33,667 nt of DNA, taken from positions 1 to 33,667 of the forward strand of contig JAKQOG010000231.1 of assembly GCA_029565395.1 (NCBI GenBank), read 5' to 3'. Both the position numbers and the translations under genes were made by a program. Positions within the stretch are counted from its first letter, which is position 1. The number at the start of each line of letters is the position of its first letter. This DNA comes from Candidatus Hydrogenedentota bacterium. Lineage in GTDB: Bacteria; Hydrogenedentota; Hydrogenedentia; Hydrogenedentales; CAILVY01. Below, piece after piece: positions 13,144-21,042 of the stretch. The notes under the pieces are model-generated. The model saw only the letters and a program-made list of their open reading frames with translations, was not told the origin of the DNA and did no database searches.

Positions 13144-14802
13144 ATGGCATCGTTATTCAAACAAAAGGTGACACGTCCACTTCCCGAAGGCGCGGAAATC
13201 TTCACAAAGAACGGTGAACGGTGGGCGCGGTGGACAGTCAATGGAAAAACAAAAACGGCGCGGGTTGTGGGCGAAGGTGACGCAATGCGAATCCGCACCG
13301 AATCATCCACATGGTACGCGCGAATAACGCTGGCCGATGGACGGCGTAAAGATTACCGTACCGGATGCCGGGATAAATCGGCGGCGGATTCGAGGGCGAA
13401 TAAATTACAAGATGAGCAGGAGAAGATTACAGCAGGCATATTCACGAAGAAAGAGGCGGACACAGCGAAGCATGGGCGCAAGGCATACATAGAGGCGGTG
13501 GAGGAATTTATTCAATCCATGACGGCGCGGAAATGCGCCGAAGAGACCTGCAAAACTTGGAAGCGTTATCTTGAATTGGCTGGAGTGGATGGTATTGGCT
13601 GGCGCACCCTGCACGATATGGACCGCGCGGAACTTGAACGGTATTTATCCATGCGGGCCGTTACACCGAAAGACCCGGAGAAACCAGAGTCCGTCATGGG
13701 CGCGCGGGTGCATAACGCCTATGTGACCGTCTTTAATGCTTTCGGCGTATGGTGTGATCGGCAAGGATACACAAACTCAAACATGTTTGCAGACACAGAT
13801 CGGCGCGATGAAAAAGCAGACCGGCGACATATCCGGCGCGCATTGACACCGGATGAACTGGCGCGGCTTATCGAGGCGGCGGAAAAGCGTCCATTGATGG
13901 AAGCACTCAAAGGCAACAAAGGCCGTGGTGATACGACGGACAAAAAAGCGGCATCATTATCCGCAAAAAGCATTGATGCCTTGAAGTGGCGCGGACGCGT
14001 TCGGGCAATGGCATACTGGACGGCGGCGGGAACCGGCTTGCGGTGGGGCGAATTGCGAAGCATCACCTTGGGCGCTGTGCGATTGGACGCGGACACCCCG
14101 CATATCATCCTTCATGCCAAAGACGAAAAAGCACGGCGCGGCGCACAAATCCCGCTACACAGCGAATTGGCGGCGGGCCTTGGTTTGTATATCCAAGAGT
14201 TAAGATCTCGCCTTGTGGGGCAACGTGGCGCTTCTGTGGTGGAATTTCCGGGGGCATTGGATAGTGTTCCATTGTTTGATGTGCCGGAAAAGATGACAGG
14301 GGTATTTCATGATGATTGCGAAGCTGCGAAGATAGCACGATATGACGGCGCGGGCCGCGCGGTGGACGTTCACGCATTGCGGCATACCTTCGGCACGATG
14401 TTAGCGAAGGCGGGTGTATCCTTGCAGGTGGCGCAAAAAGCCATGAGGCATAGTGACCCCAAGTTGACGGCAAATGTTTACACGCACCTTGGATTGATGG
14501 ACGTGGCCGGGGCGGTGGAAAAACTCCCAATCATCGCAACTGCGAAAACGCAAGCGGCGGAAATGGTGGCGAATTCCGTTACCCCAACGGTTACCCCAAA
14601 TTCTGACAATTCATGTAAATTTGAGGCAATTCGAGGCAAGACATCGCCACTTTATGAGGGAATTGATACACTCGATAAAAATCGCATTTTGGCCAATAAA
14701 ATCAAGGTTTTGCAAGAGAAGGCAAGAAAAAATTATGGCGCGCCCGGCGAGACTCGAACTCACGACCCCTTGCTCCGGAGGCAAGTGCTCTATCCAAACT
14801 GA
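13144..14802 (+). CDS. Tyrosine integrase of element B, with att inside its reading frame
   Basis: This 552-aa recombinase has an N-terminal arm-binding region (about 1-110), a core-binding domain (about 115-205) and a catalytic domain (about 230-470). Active-site residues are R300 (TGLRWGELR), K326 (HAKDEKARRG), H410 and R413 (VHALRHTFG), H436 (MRHSDP) and nucleophile Y446 (ANVYTHL). Beyond residue 470 comes V-T-P-T-V-T-P and a charged tail, and from residue 531 the frame enters the att repeat, read antisense to tRNA-Arg (YGAPGETRTHDPLLRRQV). In the chromosome it ends four codons later. In the excised circle it would gain 60 residues from 5791-5974 and be 608 aa. GGAG about 9 nt upstream supports the start. 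Confidence 0.9.
   Translation: MASLFKQKVTRPLPEGAEIFTKNGERWARWTVNGKTKTARVVGEGDAMRIRTESSTWYARITLADGRRKDYRTGCRDKSAADSRANKLQDEQEKITAGIFTKKEADTAKHGRKAYIEAVEEFIQSMTARKCAEETCKTWKRYLELAGVDGIGWRTLHDMDRAELERYLSMRAVTPKDPEKPESVMGARVHNAYVTVFNAFGVWCDRQGYTNSNMFADTDRRDEKADRRHIRRALTPDELARLIEAAEKRPLMEALKGNKGRGDTTDKKAASLSAKSIDALKWRGRVRAMAYWTAAGTGLRWGELRSITLGAVRLDADTPHIILHAKDEKARRGAQIPLHSELAAGLGLYIQELRSRLVGQRGASVVEFPGALDSVPLFDVPEKMTGVFHDDCEAAKIARYDGAGRAVDVHALRHTFGTMLAKAGVSLQVAQKAMRHSDPKLTANVYTHLGLMDVAGAVEKLPIIATAKTQAAEMVANSVTPTVTPNSDNSCKFEAIRGKTSPLYEGIDTLDKNRILANKIKVLQEKARKNYGAPGETRTHDPLLRRQVLYPN
14578..14598 (+). repeat. Left-arm attP repeat: two GTTACCCCA units
   Basis: This 21-bp block is identical to 5846-5866, with two GTTACCCCA units 3 bp apart, inside the integrase gene and 135 bp before the att core. 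Together with the other copy it gives two arm-like sites on each side of the core in the circular molecule. Confidence 0.6.
14734..14786. repeat. Right att repeat, within tRNA-Arg and the integrase 3' end
   Basis: Identical to 5738-5790 over 53 bp. This copy is part of the intact tRNA gene on the minus strand and of the integrase reading frame on the plus strand. Confidence 0.9.
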
Positions 14803-14813
14803 GCTACGGGCGC
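14736..14813 (-). tRNA. tRNA-Arg(CCG)
   Basis: The 78-nt gene folds as a full cloverleaf: acceptor GCGCCCG / CGGGCGC, D stem GCTC / GAGC, anticodon stem CTTGC / GCAAG with loop CTCCGGA (anticodon CCG), a 5-nt variable loop, T stem GTGAG / CTCGC with loop TTCGAGT, discriminator G and an encoded CCA. It is the integration target of element B, and element B restores its 3' half. The integrase gene runs antisense through it. A run of six T residues follows a few bases after the CCA. Confidence 0.95.
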
Positions 14814-14858
14814 TTTGCCGAAGAGGACTATAACACGGGAAACGGCGGCAAGTCCATT

Positions 14859-17399
14859 TCAGGCGACATGGCGCGCACTGAGGGCGCTGTGTATGGCACT
14901 GAGGAGACGTTCCATCGGGAAGGATTTTAAGAGGGTGGCTGCTGTATTCCCGGTCGCGTCTATCTGATTCAACGGACTGGGGGAAAGCATGGCGATGATG
15001 GGGGTGGTCACGCGGCGCTCATGGAGTTGCTGCAGTATGGGAATCCCTCCGGGCCCCGTCAGTTCGGGGTCCAACAGCACCAGATCCAGAGGTTTGCTGA
15101 AGATAATGGCGAGGGCTTCCAGTCCGTCTGCGGCGGTGATCACGTCATAGGCGCGGTGGTGCAAGGCTTGTTGCACGACTTCACGGAGTTCCTCATCAGG
15201 GTCGGCAATCAACACTCTTGGGCGGATATGAGGCGCCAGGGATTCTTGCGGCGGCCTGTGTGGGAGTGGGGGAGTTTCGCCGGGAGAAAGTACAGGCTCC
15301 GTCTTCGCGGCGGATTTTTCCGTGGCGGCAGGAAGGGTGACGGTGCAGGTGGCGCCCAAGCCCGATCCACCGTGCAAGGTAATGGCCCCCCGGTGCCGTT
15401 CGATAATCCCGTGGCACACCGCCAGGCCCAGTCCGGTATTTTCCGTTTCCTCCCGGGTGGTGAAGAAGGGCTCGAAGACCCGGTCGATTATGTTCGCGGG
15501 GATTCCGTGCCCGGTATCGGAAATCTGAACCACCACGGAATGCCGATCCTGGCTGGGTTTCACGGTAATTGTCAGGTCGCCTCCGTGCGGCATGGCCTGT
15601 TCCGCGTTCAGGATAAGATTAATGAACACCTGTTCAATCTGACGGCGATCCGCCTGCACACTGGGAATGCCCGGTGCATAATGTTCAAAAATCCGAATAT
15701 GATTGGCTTCCAGCCTTTCCCGCATTACCCCCACGACATGATGCATCACAAAACTCAGCACGGTGGTTTCCAACCGGGGGTCTGCCGGGCGGGCAAACTG
15801 CATTAAGTTGCTCAGGATTTTGCTGATGCGGCGGCTCTGTTGAATAATGGTTTCGAGAGAACGCACTTCTTCTGGCGAACTAAGGCGGCTCAGCAACATC
15901 TGGGCGCGCCCGGAAATGGCGGTCAGCGGATTATTGATGGTATGGGCGGCGCCCGACGCCAGTTGGGCCATCGTGTCCATGCGTTCGGTCCGGATGGATT
16001 GGCGGTGGGTCATTTCCTGTTTCCAGAGAGTAGCGGCCAACTGCTCTATGCGTTCTTCGTTCTGGATACGATCCACAATCCGTCCAAGAGCTGCTCCAGC
16101 GATCCGCCCTACATGCAAGAAAACGTCCAGATCTTCCTCAGACATCGAAATGCCAAAACTGTCAAAAATGATCTGGCCCAGACTGCCTTGTTCCGTCATC
16201 AAGGGAATAACCATTAGCCCCTGATGCTTGAACAAGTTCTGTGCCGCAGGGCCGTTGGGCAGCAAGCTCCCCAGCAGTTCCAGCACATTCTTTTCTCTTT
16301 CGGAGTCCGCATCCAACCGCGCGTGAAGAGGGTAAGGAACGGGATGGGAGGGACTCCAAACCACGCCTTCCAAGGTTTCCAGGAGCACTGAGTAACAACA
16401 TCCCGCGGATATTGAGAAATCGTTTCGGAGACACTCCACAACAACGCGTAATATTTGTTCCTGCTTTTCCAGTGAGTGCAACGTATCATGCAGGCGGTTC
16501 ATCGCCTGGCTTCTCTTCAGCCGCCTGGATAAAGAAAATGACTCTTCCAGAAGCGCTGTGTCAGGCAATGCGTGAACCTCTATTTCCTCAGGAGGCGGGG
16601 CAATTTCCTTGCCCAACATCACCTCCAACTCATCTGGGGCAATCCCAAGTGATTTTCGCCGTTCCTCGGTGGCGCTGATCAACTGGCTAAGTGAAAAGCC
16701 CGCAAGTAGTCCGTGTGCCAGTTGGTCTGCCAGGCCAACCAATGCGATAAGTTCAGCAGGATACAGCGCAGCCTCCAATACACCTTCCGGATGATGGTGC
16801 AACCATATCGCGGCAACATAGGGCTCCGGCAAGCCCCAATATTCCGCCGCCCATTTGCCCACCAGCCCATGGTCCACGCCAAAGGCGCGTTGTTCCGCTT
16901 CAAGCACATAGAGGGCATGGGAATGGGACACTTCCAGAACCTTGGAATACCCTTCCGGCATAATCGCATCCAGGATCGGCTTTCCAATGTCATGCAACAG
17001 CCCGGCCACATAGGCCTCATTTCGCCAGGGACTGTTTCGTTGAACCGCCAGCCGCTCGGTCAGTTCGGCACAAGCAAAGGCATGCTTCCAAAAGGCCTTG
17101 CGATCCAGACGCGCACCTTCCTTATCCGGAAACAGTCCATGGGCGGCATGTTGGAATACCGTTTTTCGGATTCCTGCAACGCCCATCTGGAAAACCGCCT
17201 CCTCTAAAGACCGGGAGGATAAATCCGAGGCGTTAAAAATGGTAGAAACCAGCGGAGGCTCGAACTGAATCAAATGGGCAATACGCAGAAGACCATCCCG
17301 GTCCTCCGGCCTGCAGGCAAGCGACTCCCGCGCTATTCTGGGCAATGCCGCCAGACCTTCTCCTGATTGAATACGGCGTTTCACTTCACCAACACGCAT
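14859..17399 (-). CDS. HDOD-GAF-like-histidine kinase-receiver fusion protein
   Basis: This 846-aa signalling protein has an N-terminal HDOD domain (about 10-240, with HDIGK at 136-140), a probable GAF-like sensor (about 310-450), a histidine kinase and a C-terminal receiver. Kinase motifs are GAAHTINNPLTAI (phospho-acceptor H486), NLILNAEQA (N box), DTGHGIP, FEPFFTT and TGLGLAVCHG. The receiver (about 725-840) has acidic D733/D735, phospho-acceptor D777 (LVLLDPELTG) and K825. There is no membrane segment, so it is cytoplasmic. The ATG at 17399 has AGGGGA 6 nt upstream; the TTG at 17420 has none. The fused receiver implies an internal phosphorelay to an unknown partner. It is chromosomal and convergent with element B. 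Confidence 0.85.
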   Translation of the reverse strand: MRVGEVKRRIQSGEGLAALPRIARESLACRPEDRDGLLRIAHLIQFEPPLVSTIFNASDLSSRSLEEAVFQMGVAGIRKTVFQHAAHGLFPDKEGARLDRKAFWKHAFACAELTERLAVQRNSPWRNEAYVAGLLHDIGKPILDAIMPEGYSKVLEVSHSHALYVLEAEQRAFGVDHGLVGKWAAEYWGLPEPYVAAIWLHHHPEGVLEAALYPAELIALVGLADQLAHGLLAGFSLSQLISATEERRKSLGIAPDELEVMLGKEIAPPPEEIEVHALPDTALLEESFSLSRRLKRSQAMNRLHDTLHSLEKQEQILRVVVECLRNDFSISAGCCYSVLLETLEGVVWSPSHPVPYPLHARLDADSEREKNVLELLGSLLPNGPAAQNLFKHQGLMVIPLMTEQGSLGQIIFDSFGISMSEEDLDVFLHVGRIAGAALGRIVDRIQNEERIEQLAATLWKQEMTHRQSIRTERMDTMAQLASGAAHTINNPLTAISGRAQMLLSRLSSPEEVRSLETIIQQSRRISKILSNLMQFARPADPRLETTVLSFVMHHVVGVMRERLEANHIRIFEHYAPGIPSVQADRRQIEQVFINLILNAEQAMPHGGDLTITVKPSQDRHSVVVQISDTGHGIPANIIDRVFEPFFTTREETENTGLGLAVCHGIIERHRGAITLHGGSGLGATCTVTLPAATEKSAAKTEPVLSPGETPPLPHRPPQESLAPHIRPRVLIADPDEELREVVQQALHHRAYDVITAADGLEALAIIFSKPLDLVLLDPELTGPGGIPILQQLHERRVTTPIIAMLSPSPLNQIDATGNTAATLLKSFPMERLLSAIHSALSARHVA

Positions 17400-17574
17400 G
17401 CTCTTCCCCTGCTTTCTCAATTGTCAGGGAGTGTAACGGCCAATTAAGCCATTGTCAACCCTTTTTTCACATAGATTTTTTTCCCTGATTCGCGGAGAAA
17501 GCTGTTTGGGGAAAAGAGGTTCTTCTCTCAGGGAATGTTTTGCAGGCCGGATGTGTTTTCCTGCCTGGATAAGG

Positions 17575-17580
17575 TATACT
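17575..17580 (+). promoter_or_regulatory. -10 box upstream of the DUF1858 gene
   Basis: TATACT, 36 bp before the ATG at 17617. The -35 region (TGTGTT at about 17552) is weak. Confidence 0.4.
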
Positions 17581-17616
17581 ATGATTTTTGAACAGGTTAT
17601 GAAAGCGAGGCAAATC

Positions 17617-17853
17617 ATGTCAGATGTACAAGAGAAACATTTCCGGCCCGATATGCCGGTGGCGGAAGCGATGGCGGTACATCCGCGGGTAGGCGAAGTG
17701 TTTGCGGCATTCCACTTAGGCGGTTGCGCGCACTGCGGCATTAGCCACTTTGAAACCATTGAACAAGTGTGCACGGCCTATGGCGTGGACGTGAACATGC
17801 TCCTGGAAGTGCTGGAAGGGCTTCTGGAACAAGATCCGGCGCCTAACGCATAG
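17617..17853 (+). CDS. DUF1858 domain protein
   Basis: This 78-aa protein matches the DUF1858 family (hybrid-cluster-protein-associated, disulfide-oxidoreductase-like). It has an M-P-V-A-E-A-M segment, then LGGCAHCGI with C37 and C40, then a helix containing C52 and ending A-Y-G-V-D-V. The start at 17617 has GAGG about 8 nt upstream; the longer frame beginning at 17452 is not supported. Family members are thought to work in redox or metal-related processes, often in anaerobes. It converges on the probable lipoprotein gene with an 11-bp overlap of the 3' ends. Confidence 0.8.
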   Translation: MSDVQEKHFRPDMPVAEAMAVHPRVGEVFAAFHLGGCAHCGISHFETIEQVCTAYGVDVNMLLEVLEGLLEQDPAPNA

Positions 17854-19195
17854 CAATCTCCGCATACGCCATTACATTCCCACTGAGGCATCCCAACATA
17901 TCAATGGTGTAAGAGGGAATATTTCCTGCCCGCACGGACGCCAGGCAGTATCCTGACATGGGCGTTTTTAAGGGAATAGGAATAAGCCGGTTTTCCGGAT
18001 CCGGCGGATTAATCCGCAACAACGAATTCCCGCCCGTTTCGCCACTCATAAAAATCACAGCCCACAAGGTTCCATCCGGGGTGAGATGAAACCGCGCTTC
18101 ACCGGGTGCGGATTTTTCCGTGCCCGAAATCAACCTGCGCCGCTCGACGATCTTTCCCTGCTTCACCACGGCGAGATTAAGCGAATTAATGATGGATTTG
18201 CCCGGAAAGAATTTATCGCGAAGCAGGGCGGAGGCCACCTCGCATTCCGTATAAAGAATATAGGCTTCGCCGCGCGGCGATACCCACAAATCCTTGTTGG
18301 AAATGTAGCCGCCCGTGGCATCCACGTTCGCAATTTCCATAGGTTCCGCAAAATTCTGCTTAAAGAGATTCGGGGTCCCCGTAAAATACAAAATCCGAAA
18401 AACATAATCCCAACTGCGCTGGGTTTGTTCGAATTTATACTCGCGCCAGGCTTTGACCGGCTCCACAATGTCCCCAATCGCCAATACATAGGCTGCGCCC
18501 TTGGAAAGCTGTACTTGCGGGTAGCAGGCGCGTATAGGGAACTTGATCGAGCCGGTGGCCAGCGTCTCTCCATCCGAAGAAAGAAGACAGGCATGCTGAA
18601 TGCTGGTTTTGGCGTCAATGTTGAGCATCAGCAGTTGATGACGCCCGGTATCCGCCGCAAAACCGCGATACGAGTGATCCGTATAATAGGGCTGGTCCGT
18701 CCAAACAGGACGTAACTCGCTGCGTTCATGGCTGCCATCGGGAAAAACAAACTTTATCAGGTGCGGGTCGCATACCCCATATTTTGTTCCTTGCGGTTGC
18801 GTGGAATCGTTCACATTCATCACCAACTGCGCATCGGAAAGCCGGGCAAGCGGGCATGGCTCGCGCTGGCGAAAAGCATCTGCTTCCGCGATCATGCGCC
18901 ACTGACCTTGTTCCCGGTGCAACAACCGCCAGCGTGTATTGCAGAGTGGGGGAATCCCTTCCCCGGTTTCCATCTGGCTGACATACACCTCATCGCCCAA
19001 CCGCGCTATTGGCGTGCACCCATAACTCCACAAGGGTCCGGAACCATTATCCGGACTCACAAACGAATACACAGGCTCTTCCGCGCGCACGGTCACACTA
19101 GGCAATTGCGATTTCGCAAATGCCTCTTTTCGCCCCTCATGCGCACAGGCACACAACAGTATGATAGCAAGCATTGCCATGCAAAGGTATTTCAC
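17843..19195 (-). CDS. Probable lipoprotein, possible beta-propeller, unknown function
   Basis: I chose the GTG at 19195 because AAAGGA precedes it by 8 nt and it gives a typical signal: K2, then a hydrophobic core (MAMLAIILL) ending L-C-A-C-A, which fits a lipobox with Cys20 as the lipidated residue. The 450-aa protein then has many short beta-strand-like segments with recurring G-x-x-Y, S-P-R-G-E-A and P-D-G-T-L-W motifs, suggesting a repeat beta-propeller. I do not recognise a family. It would sit on the periplasmic side of the inner or outer membrane. It stands alone and converges on the DUF1858 gene. Confidence 0.65.
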   Translation of the reverse strand: MKYLCMAMLAIILLCACAHEGRKEAFAKSQLPSVTVRAEEPVYSFVSPDNGSGPLWSYGCTPIARLGDEVYVSQMETGEGIPPLCNTRWRLLHREQGQWRMIAEADAFRQREPCPLARLSDAQLVMNVNDSTQPQGTKYGVCDPHLIKFVFPDGSHERSELRPVWTDQPYYTDHSYRGFAADTGRHQLLMLNIDAKTSIQHACLLSSDGETLATGSIKFPIRACYPQVQLSKGAAYVLAIGDIVEPVKAWREYKFEQTQRSWDYVFRILYFTGTPNLFKQNFAEPMEIANVDATGGYISNKDLWVSPRGEAYILYTECEVASALLRDKFFPGKSIINSLNLAVVKQGKIVERRRLISGTEKSAPGEARFHLTPDGTLWAVIFMSGETGGNSLLRINPPDPENRLIPIPLKTPMSGYCLASVRAGNIPSYTIDMLGCLSGNVMAYAEIAMR

Positions 19196-19395
19196 CGGCG
19201 ATATCCTTTCACGAATAACCTGAAACAACCATTGCGCGCATTATCGCGCTTGGGCAAAAGCAACATCAATCTCTACTACTCTCCGGCCAATCAACCCTGT
19301 GGAACAAGAGTGGCAATTGTAAGCCCATTTCTTTACTATACTATCAGCGAGCCCTACAAAATTCATGAGCATAAAAAATGTGGAGGACTGAAACC

Positions 19396-19569
19396 ATGAC
19401 GATTGTTGGCATCATTCTGATTATCATCGGAGCAGGCGCGGTATTATTAAACTTCACCGGCACAACACCTGAATTTATCGCCAACTTGCCCATTCCCTTT
19501 TATGTCTGGCTTATTGTAATCGCAGCAGGCGCACTCTTGATCTTCCTGAATCGACGTCCGCACGATTGA
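19396..19569 (+). CDS. 57-aa membrane protein with two helices
   Basis: This short protein has two membrane helices (about residues 3-20 and 34-52) joined by a polar loop (TGTTPEFIANLP) and a basic C-terminal end (NRRPHD). The ATG at 19396 has GGAGG 9 nt upstream; the in-frame ATG at 19378 has no such site. The arrangement resembles DUF2905-like small membrane proteins, whose function is unknown. It precedes rimO by 53 bp and may be co-transcribed with it. Confidence 0.65.
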   Translation: MTIVGIILIIIGAGAVLLNFTGTTPEFIANLPIPFYVWLIVIAAGALLIFLNRRPHD

Positions 19570-19622
19570 CCGTCAAAAATTATTGACATTGAATACACCT
19601 CGATAGAGCGGAAGAAACCTGC

Positions 19623-20969
19623 ATGCGTGTGGGCCTCATAACCCTGGGCTGTGATAAAAACACCGTTGACAATGAATATCTGGCGGGTGTACTGGAAGAT
19701 CGCGGATGCACGGTATTCTTCGAAAAGGAGATTGAAACAGGTATTGTTTTGGATGCGGTGGTGGTGACAACCTGCGGGTTCATCGGAGACGCAAAACGGC
19801 AATCCGTCGAACGCATGGTGGAACTGGCGGATCGCAAGCGCGAAACCGGAAACCCAAAACATCTTTATGTTGCCGGCTGCCTCGCACAGCGCTACGCTTC
19901 CGATTTACTCAAAGAAATCCCGGAAATAGACGGCATCGTGGGCGTAGGACAATTTGAAACCTTGGCAAATCTGATTCTTGGGGATTCCACACAGCCTTGT
20001 ATAGCGGTTATTGCACCGCCTCAAGTGGATATTTACCGGTTCATGCGGCGGAAACGAAGTGAACACACACCCCATGCCTTCTTGAAAATTGCCGACGGAT
20101 GCAACCATCACTGCACGTTTTGTGCCATACCACGCATGAAAGGGGCGGTTCGATCGGTCCCTCCGGATATCCTGCTGGAAGAAGCGCGACTGCTCCTAAA
20201 ACAAGGCGTAAAAGAATTTAATCTGGTGGCGCAGGACATTTCCGTGTACGGACAGGACCGATGGAAGGACTACCGCCTTTCTCATTTCCTCCGCGGCTTG
20301 TGCGCGCTTCCCGGCGATTTTTGGGTGCGGTGCCTGTATTGTTATCCCGGCGGCGTGAAGAACGACCTGATTGAAGTGATTCGTGAAGAACCGAAAATCG
20401 TTCCCTATCTCGACATTCCGTTGCAGCATCTGGACCCCGAAATCCTGCGCCGCATGAAACGCCCCTATCGTGAGGTAAACACATTTGATCTGGTGAAACG
20501 CCTGCGCGAAGCTATCCCTGACCTTACTCTGCGCACCACGATGATCGTTGGATTTCCAGGGGAAAGCTCACAGGCGTTTAAACACTTGTTGGAAGGAATT
20601 CGGAAAATCCGCTTTGATCGTCTCGGGGTGTTTCAATACTCCAGGGAAGAAGACACGCCCGCGGTAAAGGAAGCGCGTCAGGTGTCAAAACCAACGCGGG
20701 AACGCCGCTGGCACACGATACTGGAAACGCAGGCCGAAATCTCAGCGGAACTAAACCACGCCCGAATCGGTCAGCGAACGCGCGTGCTGGTGGAAGGCTT
20801 TGATGCGTCGCGCAAACAATGGTTTGGGCGCAGTCCTGCCGAAGCCCCTGAAGTGGATGGCAGCATATTTCTGGATACGATGGGAAATATAGCGCCCGGT
20901 ACATTTGTAAACGCCGAAATTTCGGCTGCTGAGATATTTGATGTCATTGCGCGGCCCATCCTCCAATAA
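19623..20969 (+). CDS. rimO: Ribosomal protein uS12 methylthiotransferase RimO
   Basis: RimO adds a methylthio group to a conserved Asp of ribosomal protein uS12, using two iron-sulfur clusters and S-adenosylmethionine. The 448-aa protein has the three N-terminal MTTase cysteines (C10 in LGCDKN, C51 in TTCGFI, C86 in AGCLAQ), the radical-SAM motif C160-x3-C164-x2-C167 (CNHHCTFCAIP), and a C-terminal TRAM domain (about 380-445). The D-K-N-x-V-D-x-E at the start and the PYLDIPLQH segment distinguish RimO from MiaB. The length is normal. Its radical-SAM chemistry is shared with lipA just downstream, but they are separated by 73 bp with a separate -10 box. Confidence 0.95.
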   Translation: MRVGLITLGCDKNTVDNEYLAGVLEDRGCTVFFEKEIETGIVLDAVVVTTCGFIGDAKRQSVERMVELADRKRETGNPKHLYVAGCLAQRYASDLLKEIPEIDGIVGVGQFETLANLILGDSTQPCIAVIAPPQVDIYRFMRRKRSEHTPHAFLKIADGCNHHCTFCAIPRMKGAVRSVPPDILLEEARLLLKQGVKEFNLVAQDISVYGQDRWKDYRLSHFLRGLCALPGDFWVRCLYCYPGGVKNDLIEVIREEPKIVPYLDIPLQHLDPEILRRMKRPYREVNTFDLVKRLREAIPDLTLRTTMIVGFPGESSQAFKHLLEGIRKIRFDRLGVFQYSREEDTPAVKEARQVSKPTRERRWHTILETQAEISAELNHARIGQRTRVLVEGFDASRKQWFGRSPAEAPEVDGSIFLDTMGNIAPGTFVNAEISAAEIFDVIARPILQ

Positions 20970-21029
20970 AATCGGTGCATTCCCTGCCAACTATCCCGTC
21001 TAAATTTTCCCTCGGCCGCGTTCCCATGC

Positions 21030-21035
21030 TATAAT
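21030..21035 (+). promoter_or_regulatory. Consensus -10 box before lipA
   Basis: A perfect TATAAT ends 7 nt before the ATG at 21043, so that ATG would be at about +1 of the transcript. The -35 region is poor. If translation starts at 21076 instead, the leader would be about 34 nt. Confidence 0.5.
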
Positions 21036-21042
21036 CACGGTC

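Larger units (their letters stand above)
5738..14786 (+). mobile_element. Element B: 9.05-kb phage-satellite (PICI)-like island in tRNA-Arg(CCG)
   Basis: The element is bounded by a perfect 53-bp direct repeat (5738-5790 and 14734-14786) of the 3' half of the tRNA-Arg gene. In order it encodes a 45-aa ORF, a 433-aa unknown protein, a minus-strand zinc-ribbon protein, an AlpA-like regulator, two Cys-rich small proteins, a replisome-organizer-like protein, a primase-helicase, two small proteins, a Nu1-like small terminase, an XRE regulator and a tyrosine integrase. There is no capsid, tail, portal, large terminase or relaxase gene. Integrase, AlpA, replication module and small terminase in under 10 kb is the known plan of phage-inducible chromosomal islands, so I infer a satellite. 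A remnant prophage is the alternative, but every gene appears intact. Confidence 0.75.

Noticed and set aside
18086..18715. A 209-codon plus-strand ORF
   Set aside because: It is antisense to the lipoprotein gene, which has a signal peptide and ribosome-binding site. The open frame is a codon-bias shadow.
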